A stretch of 64,000 nt of DNA, taken from positions 1 to 64,000 of the forward strand of contig CAZYXG010000006.1 of assembly GCA_964650885.1 (NCBI GenBank), read 5' to 3'. This DNA is from JAPLFM01 sp964650885. Its GTDB lineage: Bacteria > Bacteroidota > Ignavibacteria > Kapaibacteriales > UBA2268. Positions 53,039-60,778 of the stretch are shown here, piece by piece (within the stretch, counting starts at the first letter, position 1; every line of letters begins with the position of its first letter). Under the pieces are notes generated by a model. That model was given only the letters and a program-made list of their open reading frames with translations, did no database searches and was not told where the DNA came from. A program made the position numbers and the translations under genes.

Positions 53039-53108
53039 AGTATTCTTATTAAAAGGAATATTGATTTATCCAATTTAGTGAAATTTAATTTATTCACAAA
53101 CACCACAA

Positions 53109-53143
53109 CAAAAAAAACTCCACTATTTTTCAATAGTGAAGTT
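53109..53143 (-). terminator. Terminator after the cyclophilin cluster
   Basis: A 12-base stem with one mismatch (53116-53127 with 53132-53143) has, on the minus strand, a T run (A run 53111-53117). It is 30 bases after the last stop. Confidence 0.82.
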
Positions 53144-53172
53144 TAACTCTTTTGAATTGGACTTTGTTAGTT

Positions 53173-53679
53173 TTACAGCTTTACAATTTTCATTTCAATT
53201 TTTTCTAATGGATTGTCTGCTTTGTCTCTTTCTGCTGACACTATTTTATCGGCTATTTCAATTCCTTCCGTTACTTCTCCATAAACTGTGTATTGATTGT
53301 CCAAAAATTTGGAATCCGAAGTTACAATGAAAAATTGAGAAGAAGCTGAGTTCGGGTCTTGCGAACGTGCAGCAGAAATAATTCCACGTTTGTGTGAAAT
53401 TGCATTAAATTCAGCTGGGACTTTCTTTTGAGATGGGTCGCCCATTCCCCACGATGATTTTGGTTTGCTTTTGCTATTCGGATCGCCACCTTGTATCATA
53501 AAGCCAGGAATAACTCTATGGAAAGCTGTGCCATCATAGAAACCTTCAGCCACTAAGTTATCAAAATTCTCTGCGTGTTTTGGTGCCACGTCAGTATATA
53601 TTTCCAAAGTCATTTCGCCCAATGGATTTCCACCATTTGTTACGCTTAATTTGTATTTAGGTCTAACTAGTTCAGACAT
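53173..53679 (-). CDS. Cyclophilin-type peptidyl-prolyl isomerase, no signal peptide
   Basis: The 168-residue cyclophilin catalyses cis-trans isomerisation at prolines. It begins MSELVRPKYKLSVTNGGNPL without a signal peptide, so it is probably cytoplasmic. The active-site motifs are canonical: FYDGTAFHRVIPGFMIQGGD (Arg, Phe, Gln), ISAARSQDPNSASSQFFIVT, and LDNQYTVYGEVTEGIEIADK. It is the last and shortest of three tandem paralogues (20 bp after the second), consistent with duplication and loss of the export signal. Confidence 0.92.
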   Translation of the reverse strand: MSELVRPKYKLSVTNGGNPLGEMTLEIYTDVAPKHAENFDNLVAEGFYDGTAFHRVIPGFMIQGGDPNSKSKPKSSWGMGDPSQKKVPAEFNAISHKRGIISAARSQDPNSASSQFFIVTSDSKFLDNQYTVYGEVTEGIEIADKIVSAERDKADNPLEKIEMKIVKL

Positions 53680-53699
53680 TTATTATTTTTCCTTTATTA

Positions 53700-54302
53700 T
53701 TAATTATTTTTTACTACTGTCATAGTAATGTCGTTTAGTGGGTAATCTCCCTCCACGACGGGTACTTTTTCAATTGCTTCCACAGTTTCAATTCCTTGGG
53801 TCACTCTGCCAAAAACAGTATATTGACCATCTAAATCGGATGCTTCGCCCAAACAAATAAACATTTGCGATGTGCCAGAATTCAAATCATTGCCTTTGCG
53901 AGGCATTGATACATATCCTTTAATATGAAGTAATTTGCTGAATTCAGCTGGCAATCTTGTTTGGCTCGGATGGCTCACACCCCATTTCTTTTTATTGCTA
54001 TCTATTTTTGAATTATAGCCGCCGCCTTGAATCACAAAGCTAGGTATTATCCTATGGAACTTAGTTCCGTCATAGAATTTAATAGCAACTAATGAATCAA
54101 AATTCCTACAATGCTTTGGAGCTACTTCTGGAAATAGTTCCAATGTGATTTTACCAATCTCTTTGTCCAATTGAGAAACTGTGATTGTGTATTTTGGTTT
54201 TGGGCCAGGGTTTAATGTTTTTAAAAGTTCATCGTTGTCGTCAGCGAATGAACTTAGTGTATAAATAACAAAAAACAAACTTAAAAGAATTACTCTTTTC
54301 AT
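53700..54302 (-). CDS. Exported cyclophilin-type peptidyl-prolyl isomerase, divergent copy
   Basis: The 200-residue cyclophilin has a signal peptide (MKRVILLSLFFVIYTLSSFA). Core residues persist (FYDGTKFHRIIPSFVIQGGG and SGTSQMFICLG), but the usual GGDPNSK is changed to GGGYNSKIDSNKKKWG with a small insert, and the SAAR motif is SMPRKGNDLNS. The catalytic Arg and Gln remain, so activity may be retained with altered substrate choice. It is probably periplasmic, acting on envelope proteins. It is the middle gene of the triplet, 26 bp after the first. Confidence 0.9.
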   Translation of the reverse strand: MKRVILLSLFFVIYTLSSFADDNDELLKTLNPGPKPKYTITVSQLDKEIGKITLELFPEVAPKHCRNFDSLVAIKFYDGTKFHRIIPSFVIQGGGYNSKIDSNKKKWGVSHPSQTRLPAEFSKLLHIKGYVSMPRKGNDLNSGTSQMFICLGEASDLDGQYTVFGRVTQGIETVEAIEKVPVVEGDYPLNDITMTVVKNN

Positions 54303-54328
54303 TTTCCTAACCCAAGTTATTTTATAAT

Positions 54329-54922
54329 TTAATTTTTTGTAATTGTCATTGAAACATCTTCAATAGGTTTATCGCCTGGCTCTTTAGGAGTTGTTGCAAC
54401 TTTGTCAACTATATCCAAACCAGATATTGCTTTTCCCCAAATTGTATATTTGCCATCTAAGAAAGTTGGATTGCCATGGCAAATGAAAAATTGAGATGTA
54501 GCCGAGTTAGGATCGTTTGAGCGAGCTGCAGATAGGATACCACGTAAATGTTTTAATGTGCTAAATTCAGCAGGCACATTTGTTTGAGTTGGGTCGCCCA
54601 TTCCCCATGTGCTTTTGTTTGGCGTTTTTGAGTTAGGGTCGCCACCTTGAATCATAAAATCAGGAATCACTCTGTGGAATTTTGTACCATCGTAGAATTT
54701 CACAGCCACTAAAGAATCGAAATTACGACAATGCTTAGGTGCAACACCAGGGTATGTTTCGATTACTATTTTACCAAGCACTTTTCCAGCTTGAGATACT
54801 TCAATTGTGTATTTTGGTTTTGGGCCAGGATTCATTGTTTTGAGCAAATCATCGTTCTCATCGGCCGTAGCAAAGCTAATTGTGGCGAAAATTAAAGCTA
54901 TGTAAAGACTTAATCTTTTCAT
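54329..54922 (-). CDS. Exported cyclophilin-type peptidyl-prolyl isomerase
   Basis: The 197-residue cyclophilin has a signal peptide (MKRLSLYIALIFATISFATA), then KPKYTIEVSQAGKVLGKIVI. The catalytic region is canonical: FYDGTKFHRVIPDFMIQGGD, LSAARSNDPNSATSQFFICH, and FLDGKYTIWGKAISGLDIVD. It is the first gene of the triplet and very like the second in its leader (both contain LLKTMNPGPKPKYTI or a close variant), so they arose by duplication. It is probably periplasmic, helping to fold exported or surface proteins. Confidence 0.92.
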   Translation of the reverse strand: MKRLSLYIALIFATISFATADENDDLLKTMNPGPKPKYTIEVSQAGKVLGKIVIETYPGVAPKHCRNFDSLVAVKFYDGTKFHRVIPDFMIQGGDPNSKTPNKSTWGMGDPTQTNVPAEFSTLKHLRGILSAARSNDPNSATSQFFICHGNPTFLDGKYTIWGKAISGLDIVDKVATTPKEPGDKPIEDVSMTITKN

Positions 54923-55055
54923 TGTTATTCCTTTTGTTTTTAAAGTTTGTAATTAAATTTCAATTTCTGAACTGCAATTTCTTAAAAAAAACAGTAATTA
55001 GCAATAATACATTCAAAATAAATAGAAAGTTTCGCTTTTAATCTGATTTTAATCT

Positions 55056-55886
55056 TTAACGAAAGTAAGACAAAATGATTATACCAAGAGCAATTCTATA
55101 AAAAACAAATATATTTGTGTTATGGTTTTTCAAATATTTCAAAAGCAAAGCTATTGAAACATAGCCCACTAATCCAGATACAGCTGTAGCTATTAGTAAA
55201 TTCTGCAACTCACTTTGTGGTAACACTTTAAGAGCATGTTTCAGCTCTAACAATCCACTCCCCAAAATAGCAGGAATGGAGAGCAAAAATGAAAAGCGAG
55301 CCGCCGCTTCTCTGTCTATACCCAAAAAGAGTGAAGCCATAATTGTGGAACCCGAGCGACTTGCTCCTGGCAATAAAGCCAAACATTGCGACAAGCCAAT
55401 AATTATAGCATCCTTAATGCCAAGCGATTCAATATTGCGTTCTCTTTTGCCTACTTTCTCGGCTATAAAGAGCAATATGGCGATTACAATCAGCCCAACC
55501 GAAATCACAGTCAAATCTTTCGTCAATGTTCCTTCAATTACTTTTTTCAAAGCTAAGCCAATAGTTACAATTGGGATTGTTCCTAACACTATTAACAGTC
55601 CTAATTTGGTGTGAATATTGATTGTGGCCAGCGAGAAGTTTTTCTCTTTCACATCTTTTGCTATCCCTTGGATTATTCCAAGCAAATCTCTCCAAAAATA
55701 GGCGACGACAGCCACCAAAGTACCTAATTGAATTACAGCTATTTGTGCAGTCCATAGCTCTGGGTTTCCTTTCACGTCCATACCAAGCATATAGCCAGCC
55801 AGAGTGAGGTGTGCAGTGGAACTTATTGGGATAAACTCGCTTAGTCCTTGCACAATTCCTAAAATAATTGCTTTAATTAAGTCCAT
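55056..55886 (-). CDS. uppP: Undecaprenyl-diphosphatase UppP (BacA)
   Basis: This integral inner-membrane enzyme dephosphorylates undecaprenyl diphosphate to recycle the lipid carrier used for peptidoglycan and surface glycan synthesis. The 276 residues have about eight hydrophobic segments. The two catalytic motifs are visible: EFIPISSTAHLTLAG (about residues 17-31; Ala replaces the more usual Gly after SST) and LLPGASRSGSTIMASL (about 170-185). It is a monocistronic minus-strand gene, 133 bp downstream of the cyclophilin cluster start. Confidence 0.95.
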   Translation of the reverse strand: MDLIKAIILGIVQGLSEFIPISSTAHLTLAGYMLGMDVKGNPELWTAQIAVIQLGTLVAVVAYFWRDLLGIIQGIAKDVKEKNFSLATINIHTKLGLLIVLGTIPIVTIGLALKKVIEGTLTKDLTVISVGLIVIAILLFIAEKVGKRERNIESLGIKDAIIIGLSQCLALLPGASRSGSTIMASLFLGIDREAAARFSFLLSIPAILGSGLLELKHALKVLPQSELQNLLIATAVSGLVGYVSIALLLKYLKNHNTNIFVFYRIALGIIILSYFR

Positions 55887-55971
55887 TTTTTAAAATTAAA
55901 TTAAACATAAAGTGCAATTTATGAATAAAACTGCATTTAGGATTAACATTTCGATTTGTATGATTTAGAAA

Positions 55972-56049
55972 TAGTGTCAGGAAATATGAACATATTTTCA
56001 CATTCCACACATTTGCCCTACTCACATCTGACACTTTTGCCTGACACTA
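55972..56049. repeat. Inverted repeat TAGTGTCAGG/CCTGACACTA with extra half-site
   Basis: A perfect 10-bp inverted repeat (55972-55981 and 56040-56049) flanks 58 bases, with a further CTGACACT at 56028-56035. It lies between the divergent uppP gene and the small exported protein gene, 143 bases before the latter. It could be an operator pair or a mobile-element scar. Confidence 0.45.
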
Positions 56050-56191
56050 ATTTTATTCTATTTTCTAAACATATAATTTTATGTCCTTATTTATCATAGG
56101 TTTAGTTGTCATTGCTATTGTTAAATCAATATTTGGCACGCAAAGTGTATTATTATAAGCAAGTGTAATTAATTAATGGGAGAGGTATATA

Positions 56192-56584
56192 ATGACAAAC
56201 GTATTTGTATCAGCGGTCTGCACAAGATTTATTGTGCTTTTATTAAGTGTATTATTATTATCATACATTTCCGCAAATGCGGCTTTAACAAACCCAACTG
56301 TGGCAGTGCAAGGTGAAGTGTTGGATTCTGGCAATAAGCCGAGCGTGGTGCTTATCCAAGTGACGGATTCTGACGGTAATTTAATTAATAGAACAAAAAC
56401 AAATTCTAAAGATGGCAAGTTCTATATATCTGGTTTGGCTTGCAATAAAGAATTTACTATAAAATTGCTTACTAAAAATAGCAAATTAATCGAAGTTCGA
56501 AAACTTACTACCCCGAACGTTAGTAAGTTTGAGGAAATAAACATTCAAATAAAATTAAACCACGATTTGTCTTTTGGTAATTAA
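56192..56584 (+). CDS. Small exported protein with carboxypeptidase-regulatory-like domain
   Basis: The 130-residue protein starts at ATG 56192 with a good ribosome site (GGGAGAGG) and has a signal peptide (to about ISANA, residue 30). The mature part looks like one CarboxypepD_reg/Cna-B-type beta-sandwich: VAVQGEVLDSGNKPSVVLIQ followed by TKTNSKDGKFYISGLACNKE. In related organisms such a domain often precedes OmpA or receptor domains, but here it stands alone. Function is unknown; an envelope role is probable. It is convergent with the biotin-carrier gene across a shared terminator. Confidence 0.7.
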   Translation: MTNVFVSAVCTRFIVLLLSVLLLSYISANAALTNPTVAVQGEVLDSGNKPSVVLIQVTDSDGNLINRTKTNSKDGKFYISGLACNKEFTIKLLTKNSKLIEVRKLTTPNVSKFEEINIQIKLNHDLSFGN

Positions 56585-56635
56585 TTATCACAAGTCATTG
56601 ACTATACCAACTCATTTATTATAGCATATAAAGTG

Positions 56636-56683
56636 CAAAGCACCAAAGAGGAAGAGTAATATATATTCCGCTTTGGTGCTTTG
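56636..56683. terminator. Bidirectional terminator between small exported protein and biotin carrier genes
   Basis: A 13-bp perfect stem CAAAGCACCAAAG/CTTTGGTGCTTTG (56636-56648 with 56671-56683), followed by a T-rich stretch on the plus strand. Confidence 0.8.
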
Positions 56684-56698
56684 TAATTTTTATTTAGC

Positions 56699-57208
56699 TT
56701 ATTCGATTTCCAGAAGAACAGCATCCTTTTCAACTATTTGTCCCTCTTTGACAAGTATTTGTTTTATAACACCCGCTGTGGATGAAGATATAGCGTTTTC
56801 CATTTTCATAGCTTCTAAGCTAATTAATTTGTCGCCTTTTTTTACTTCGTCGCCAATTTGCACGTTTATTTTCACAACTAAGCCAGGCATTGGTGCTTTC
56901 ACTTTTCCGCCTTTGCTACTGCCGCCAGATTTGACTTGCATATACTTTTCGAATTTAGCGAATTGCTCTGTTTTCACAGTTACATTATAATCGAAGTTTT
57001 CAAGACGAATTTTTTTTTCTCCATCGCTTCTATTCTCTATTCCCAAAGTGAATATTTTATTATTAATGGATAGGGCTTGCACATCTTTTGGAAACTGTTT
57101 AATTAAATTTACATCGTATTGTTTGCCATTTATATGGTAAATACCATCTATTACATCAACTGCAAATTCACTTTCGTTCACTTTTACTATTAATTTATTT
57201 TCTTTCAT
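56699..57208 (-). CDS. Biotin carboxyl carrier protein (acyl-CoA carboxylase type)
   Basis: The 169-residue protein ends with a biotinyl domain: APMPGLVVKINVQIGDEVKK and then EAMKMENAISSSTAGVIKQI, where the Lys between the two Met is the biotinylation site (near residue 135). The N-terminal about 80 residues resemble the extra domain of propionyl-CoA/acyl-CoA carboxylase carrier subunits. It works with the biotin carboxylase encoded two genes upstream; a carboxyltransferase is not in the window. The ATG overlaps the TPR gene stop (TAATG), so translation is coupled. Confidence 0.9.
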   Translation of the reverse strand: MKENKLIVKVNESEFAVDVIDGIYHINGKQYDVNLIKQFPKDVQALSINNKIFTLGIENRSDGEKKIRLENFDYNVTVKTEQFAKFEKYMQVKSGGSSKGGKVKAPMPGLVVKINVQIGDEVKKGDKLISLEAMKMENAISSSTAGVIKQILVKEGQIVEKDAVLLEIE

Positions 57209-57954
57209 TATTTCTTTTCTGTTGATTTTTTATTACAATATTCTGCAATAGCAGTTTCAGCTTCTTTCTCGCCCAGTTTGGCAGATTCTTCAAAATCTTT
57301 ACAAGCTTCAGAATCGTTTTCAAGCTTCAAATTTGTCAATCCACGGTAATAATAAATTAGTGGGTCTTGGACAGTGGTAATTTTCAAAGCATAATTCAAA
57401 TCTTCCAATGCACCTTTGTAATCGTCCAAATTATATTTGCTCAATCCACGGTTATTGAAGAATAAATAATTTTTATTGTCGTAACCAATCGCTTTTGAAT
57501 AAGCAAGTGTAGCAGCTTTGTAATCGCCTTTACTAAAAAGAATAAAACCCTTATTATTGTTAAATATAGCATTCTTTGGTTCTACTTTCAGCGACAAGTC
57601 AATATATTTTAGAGCTGAGTCATACTTTTGCAATGTGTTATATATCATTGCAATTTCCACTAAAGGATCGCCCTTATCAGGAGATAGCTTGATTAACTTT
57701 TGAAATAACTCAATTGCATTAAAATTTTCTGCAATTTGCACAAGTATTTGCCCTTTCAGGTAAATCCCATTATAATTATTTGAGTCTAACTGCAAAGCAC
57801 TATCAAGTACATCCATAGCAGAAATATAATCATTCTGATCCGACAAAGCCAAAGCTCTATCATAAATTACATTAAATTTATCTGACTTGCTATCGGCTGC
57901 ATTCATATTTGCAAAGCAAATTATAATCAAAAGTGCGATTAAAATATTTTTCAT
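57208..57954 (-). CDS. Exported TPR-repeat protein
   Basis: The 248-residue protein has a signal peptide (MKNILIALLIIICFANMNAA). Six or so tetratricopeptide repeats follow: ISAMDVLDSALQLDSNNYNG, AIELFQKLIKLSPDKGDP, ALKYIDLSLKVEPKNAIFNN, AATLAYSKAIGYDNKNYLFF, ALEDLNYALKITTVQDPLIY and ACKDFEESAKLGEKEA. Such proteins scaffold partners. It sits between the genes for the two carboxylase subunits, which is odd for a predicted exported protein, because its neighbours act in the cytoplasm. It overlaps the carrier gene by one base. Confidence 0.85.
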   Translation of the reverse strand: MKNILIALLIIICFANMNAADSKSDKFNVIYDRALALSDQNDYISAMDVLDSALQLDSNNYNGIYLKGQILVQIAENFNAIELFQKLIKLSPDKGDPLVEIAMIYNTLQKYDSALKYIDLSLKVEPKNAIFNNNKGFILFSKGDYKAATLAYSKAIGYDNKNYLFFNNRGLSKYNLDDYKGALEDLNYALKITTVQDPLIYYYRGLTNLKLENDSEACKDFEESAKLGEKEAETAIAEYCNKKSTEKK

Positions 57955-57967
57955 AGTTCTTCCTTAA

Positions 57968-59470
57968 TTAATTCAAGCTTTTAATACTTAAATTATTTAC
58001 TTTCCAATTATTGTATTCAGCTTTCGGATTCATCACATTCTGTTTAGATTCTTGCTCTGTATAGTTATAAGCTGCTATCACAGCTGCTATTTCTTCAAGT
58101 TCTGCTTTTTCAAGCTTCAAATTTTCAAAGTCGTATTCTTTAGCAATAAATCCTGTATCGAAATATCCTTTGCGGAATGTTTCGTGGTGCATCACATCTT
58201 TCAAAAATGGAATTACGTTATTAATACCTATTATTTTATAGCTCTCAAGTGCTGCAATCATTTTATCAATAGCTTCCTCTCGAGTGCTTGCCCAAGTGAT
58301 TAATTTCGCTATCATTGGGTCGAAGTGCATGCTAATTTCAGAGCCAGTTTCTACTCCGCCATCTACTCGCACCCCACGTCCAGTCGGAAGCCCGTAGTAT
58401 TTCACTTCGCCAAGCTCAGGCATAAAATTATTCAAAGGATCTTCAGAGTAAATCCTAACTTCAATAGCGTGTCCCTGTATTTTAATATCCTCTTGTTTAA
58501 ACGAAAGTGGTAGTCCAGCAGCGACTCTGATTTGCTCACGAGCTAAATCCACACCTGTAATTATTTCTGTAACTGGATGCTCCACTTGCAAACGAGTATT
58601 CATCTCAAGGAAATAAAAATTTCTATTTATATCCACTAAAAACTCAATTGTTCCAGCATTCACATAATCGCAAGCTTTTGCAGCATTGATAGCCACTGCC
58701 CCCATTCTTTGTCTCATATCCTCGTCTAGCACAGTGGAAGGTGCTTCTTCAATTACTTTCTGGTGGCGACGCTGAATAGAGCAATCTCTTTCGCCCAAAT
58801 AAACAAAATTACCGTGTGTATCTGCTATTATTTGTATTTCAATATGTTTTGGATTTACTACGAATTTTTCCATGTAAACCAAATCATCGCCAAAGGCATT
58901 CAGTGCTTCTCGCTTTGCAGCTTGGTATGCATCTTCGAAATCATCTGGCTCATCTACTTTTCGCATTCCTTTGCCACCACCACCAGCAGCAGCTTTTAGC
59001 ATAATCGGATAGCCAATGCCAAGTGCAATTTCTTTAGCCACAGCTATATCGTCCACTCTATCGTTATGTCCTGGCACTATTGGCACACCAGCTTTCATCA
59101 TTAGCTCTCTCGCACCAGTTTTGCTGCCCATCACTTCAATAGCGTGTGCTTTAGGGCCTATGAAAGCTAAGCCATTGTCCTCGCAAGCTTGAGAAAATTT
59201 TGCATTTTCTGAAAGAAAACCATAGCCAGGATGGATAGCTTCCGCTCCCGATTCCTTCGCTAGGGCAATAATTTGCTCTATATCTAAGTATCCAGCTTTT
59301 GGGGTTACAGAATGTAATTCGTAGGCATAATCTGCCATTCGTACATATTGATTTTCTCGGTCAACTTCATGATATACTGCAACAGTTTCTATCCCAAGCG
59401 AACGAGCAGCTTGCATCACTCTAATTGCAATTTCGCCACGGTTGGCGATTAGTATTTTTTTAAATAGCAT
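57968..59470 (-). CDS. accC: Biotin carboxylase subunit of an acyl-CoA carboxylase
   Basis: This ATP-grasp enzyme carboxylates biotin on the carrier protein, using bicarbonate and ATP, in the cytoplasm. The 500 residues begin KKILIANRGEIAIRVMQAAR. The glycine loop AAAGGGGKGMRKVDEPDD (about 161-178), the segment VYMEKFVVNPKHIEIQIIAD, and the catalytic site FYFLEMNTRLQVEHPVTEII (about 280-300) are all intact. Length exceeds the classic 449-residue fatty-acid AccC, with a C-terminal extension, which suggests propionyl-/acyl-CoA carboxylase relatives. It is 13 bases upstream of the TPR gene and co-transcribed. Confidence 0.93.
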   Translation of the reverse strand: MLFKKILIANRGEIAIRVMQAARSLGIETVAVYHEVDRENQYVRMADYAYELHSVTPKAGYLDIEQIIALAKESGAEAIHPGYGFLSENAKFSQACEDNGLAFIGPKAHAIEVMGSKTGARELMMKAGVPIVPGHNDRVDDIAVAKEIALGIGYPIMLKAAAGGGGKGMRKVDEPDDFEDAYQAAKREALNAFGDDLVYMEKFVVNPKHIEIQIIADTHGNFVYLGERDCSIQRRHQKVIEEAPSTVLDEDMRQRMGAVAINAAKACDYVNAGTIEFLVDINRNFYFLEMNTRLQVEHPVTEIITGVDLAREQIRVAAGLPLSFKQEDIKIQGHAIEVRIYSEDPLNNFMPELGEVKYYGLPTGRGVRVDGGVETGSEISMHFDPMIAKLITWASTREEAIDKMIAALESYKIIGINNVIPFLKDVMHHETFRKGYFDTGFIAKEYDFENLKLEKAELEEIAAVIAAYNYTEQESKQNVMNPKAEYNNWKVNNLSIKSLN

Positions 59471-59491
59471 AATAATTCGTGTTTCTTCTTC

Positions 59492-60313
59492 TTATTCAAT
59501 TATTTTAATTTCAAACATAAGTTGCCAGTTTTTACCAGTAACATAGTATGAATCTGTTTTTTTGTTGTAGGCAATGCCATTGAGCACATCAACACCATAA
59601 GGATTTGGCAACATTCTTCTCAAATCGCTTAAATCAAGCTTGCCGACAACATTTCCATTTTCTGGATTTATCTTAATAATTTCATCATATTGCCATACGT
59701 TGGCATATATAAATCCATTCACATATTCTAATTCATTCAAATTGTTTCGTGGTATTCCGCCATAAGTAACTTTAATTGTTTTTACTATATTAAAATTATC
59801 TGGATTTAAGTATTTCAAATCCGAACTGCCATCGCTCATAATTAAGTTAGTGCCGTCTGTTGCAATTCCCCAGCCCTCCCCCTGATACGCAAATTCACCT
59901 ATATTATTCAATTTCAAATCGAATATATAGCCAATATTATTTTGCCAAGTGAGCATGTATATTTTTTTATTCAACTCCACACTGCCTTCGCCAAAGTGCA
60001 GAGTATTAATCTTTTCTTTTTTAAGAACTTTCCCAGTTTGTTCATCGAGTATTCTTATCGTAGATTTCCCAGTTAGGCCAGTGGATTCATAGAGCTTATT
60101 TTCAATAAAAAATAAACCTTGGGTAAATGAATTTGCATCGTGATAGAAAGAACGTATTAATTTATAATTCAACTGCCTTGCTTCAATAGTATTTGGAGTT
60201 TGAGCTATTTTCTCCATATCGTGTTGCCTTGGAGTATCACTGCCGGTGCAAGACAAATTAAAAATTAGTACAAGAATTAGTATAATATTTATAACTAATG
60301 CTTTAATTTTCAT
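59492..60313 (-). CDS. Glutaminyl-peptide cyclotransferase (plant-type), lipoprotein
   Basis: This enzyme converts N-terminal glutamine of peptides to pyroglutamate. The start at 60313 gives a lipoprotein signal (MKIKALVINIILILVLIFNLSC), placing it at the periplasmic face; the further ATG at 60325 is less likely. The body is a five-bladed propeller of the PF05096 type: SFTQGLFFIENKLYESTGLT, FGEGSVELNKKIYMLTWQNN, FAYQGEGWGIATDGTNLIMS, LNELEYVNGFIYANVWQYDE, and NGIAYNKKTDSYYVTGKNW near the end. The conserved Glu in NELEYVNG is expected to matter. Several exported proteins in this window start mature chains with Gln, so they are plausible substrates. Its start overlaps rfaE2. Confidence 0.9.
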   Translation of the reverse strand: MKIKALVINIILILVLIFNLSCTGSDTPRQHDMEKIAQTPNTIEARQLNYKLIRSFYHDANSFTQGLFFIENKLYESTGLTGKSTIRILDEQTGKVLKKEKINTLHFGEGSVELNKKIYMLTWQNNIGYIFDLKLNNIGEFAYQGEGWGIATDGTNLIMSDGSSDLKYLNPDNFNIVKTIKVTYGGIPRNNLNELEYVNGFIYANVWQYDEIIKINPENGNVVGKLDLSDLRRMLPNPYGVDVLNGIAYNKKTDSYYVTGKNWQLMFEIKIIE

Positions 60314-60776
60314 CGGAATTATCATTTAACTTAGAAATAATATTAGTTGTTGAACGCCCTTCTTCAAATGGGATAGTCATCACATTGCCACCATTATTAA
60401 TCACAAAGTCATGACCAACTATTTTTTCTACCACATAGTCGCCACCTTTCACAAGGAAATCTGGCTTCACAATTTCAATTAAATCAATTGGTGTATCTTC
60501 CTCAAATAGGCAGACAATATCTACCGATTTCAAACAAGAGAGCACATAAGCCCTATCCTTTTCATAATTTACTGGGCGTGAAGTTCCCTTTAATCTTTTT
60601 GTGCTGCTATCGCTATTAAGTCCAACTATAAGTATATCGCCTAAACGTTTGGCACTTTCTAAATATCGTACGTGTCCATAATGCAATATATCGAATACGC
60701 CATTTGTGAAAACTATTTTTTGAGTTTTGCGAATATCATCGGAAATAGCTGCTAAATTTTCTTTACTTATTATCAT
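60303..60776 (-). CDS. rfaE2: D-glycero-beta-D-manno-heptose 1-phosphate adenylyltransferase
   Basis: The 157-residue nucleotidyltransferase has KIVFTNGVFDILHYGHVRYL (about residues 17-36), with HYGH the diagnostic HxGH motif. GLNSDSSTKRLKGTSRPVN and PFEEGRSTTNIISKL complete the cytidylyltransferase-like fold. The enzyme transfers AMP from ATP to heptose-1-phosphate, giving ADP-heptose for LPS core synthesis. It stands alone without the kinase domain that E. coli HldE carries, so the kinase (HldA) is expected elsewhere. It fits with the family 9 heptosyltransferase at 22.3 kb. It is 2 bp downstream of the GT2 gene. Confidence 0.95.
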   Translation of the reverse strand: MIISKENLAAISDDIRKTQKIVFTNGVFDILHYGHVRYLESAKRLGDILIVGLNSDSSTKRLKGTSRPVNYEKDRAYVLSCLKSVDIVCLFEEDTPIDLIEIVKPDFLVKGGDYVVEKIVGHDFVINNGGNVMTIPFEEGRSTTNIISKLNDNSDEN

Positions 60777-60778
60777 AT

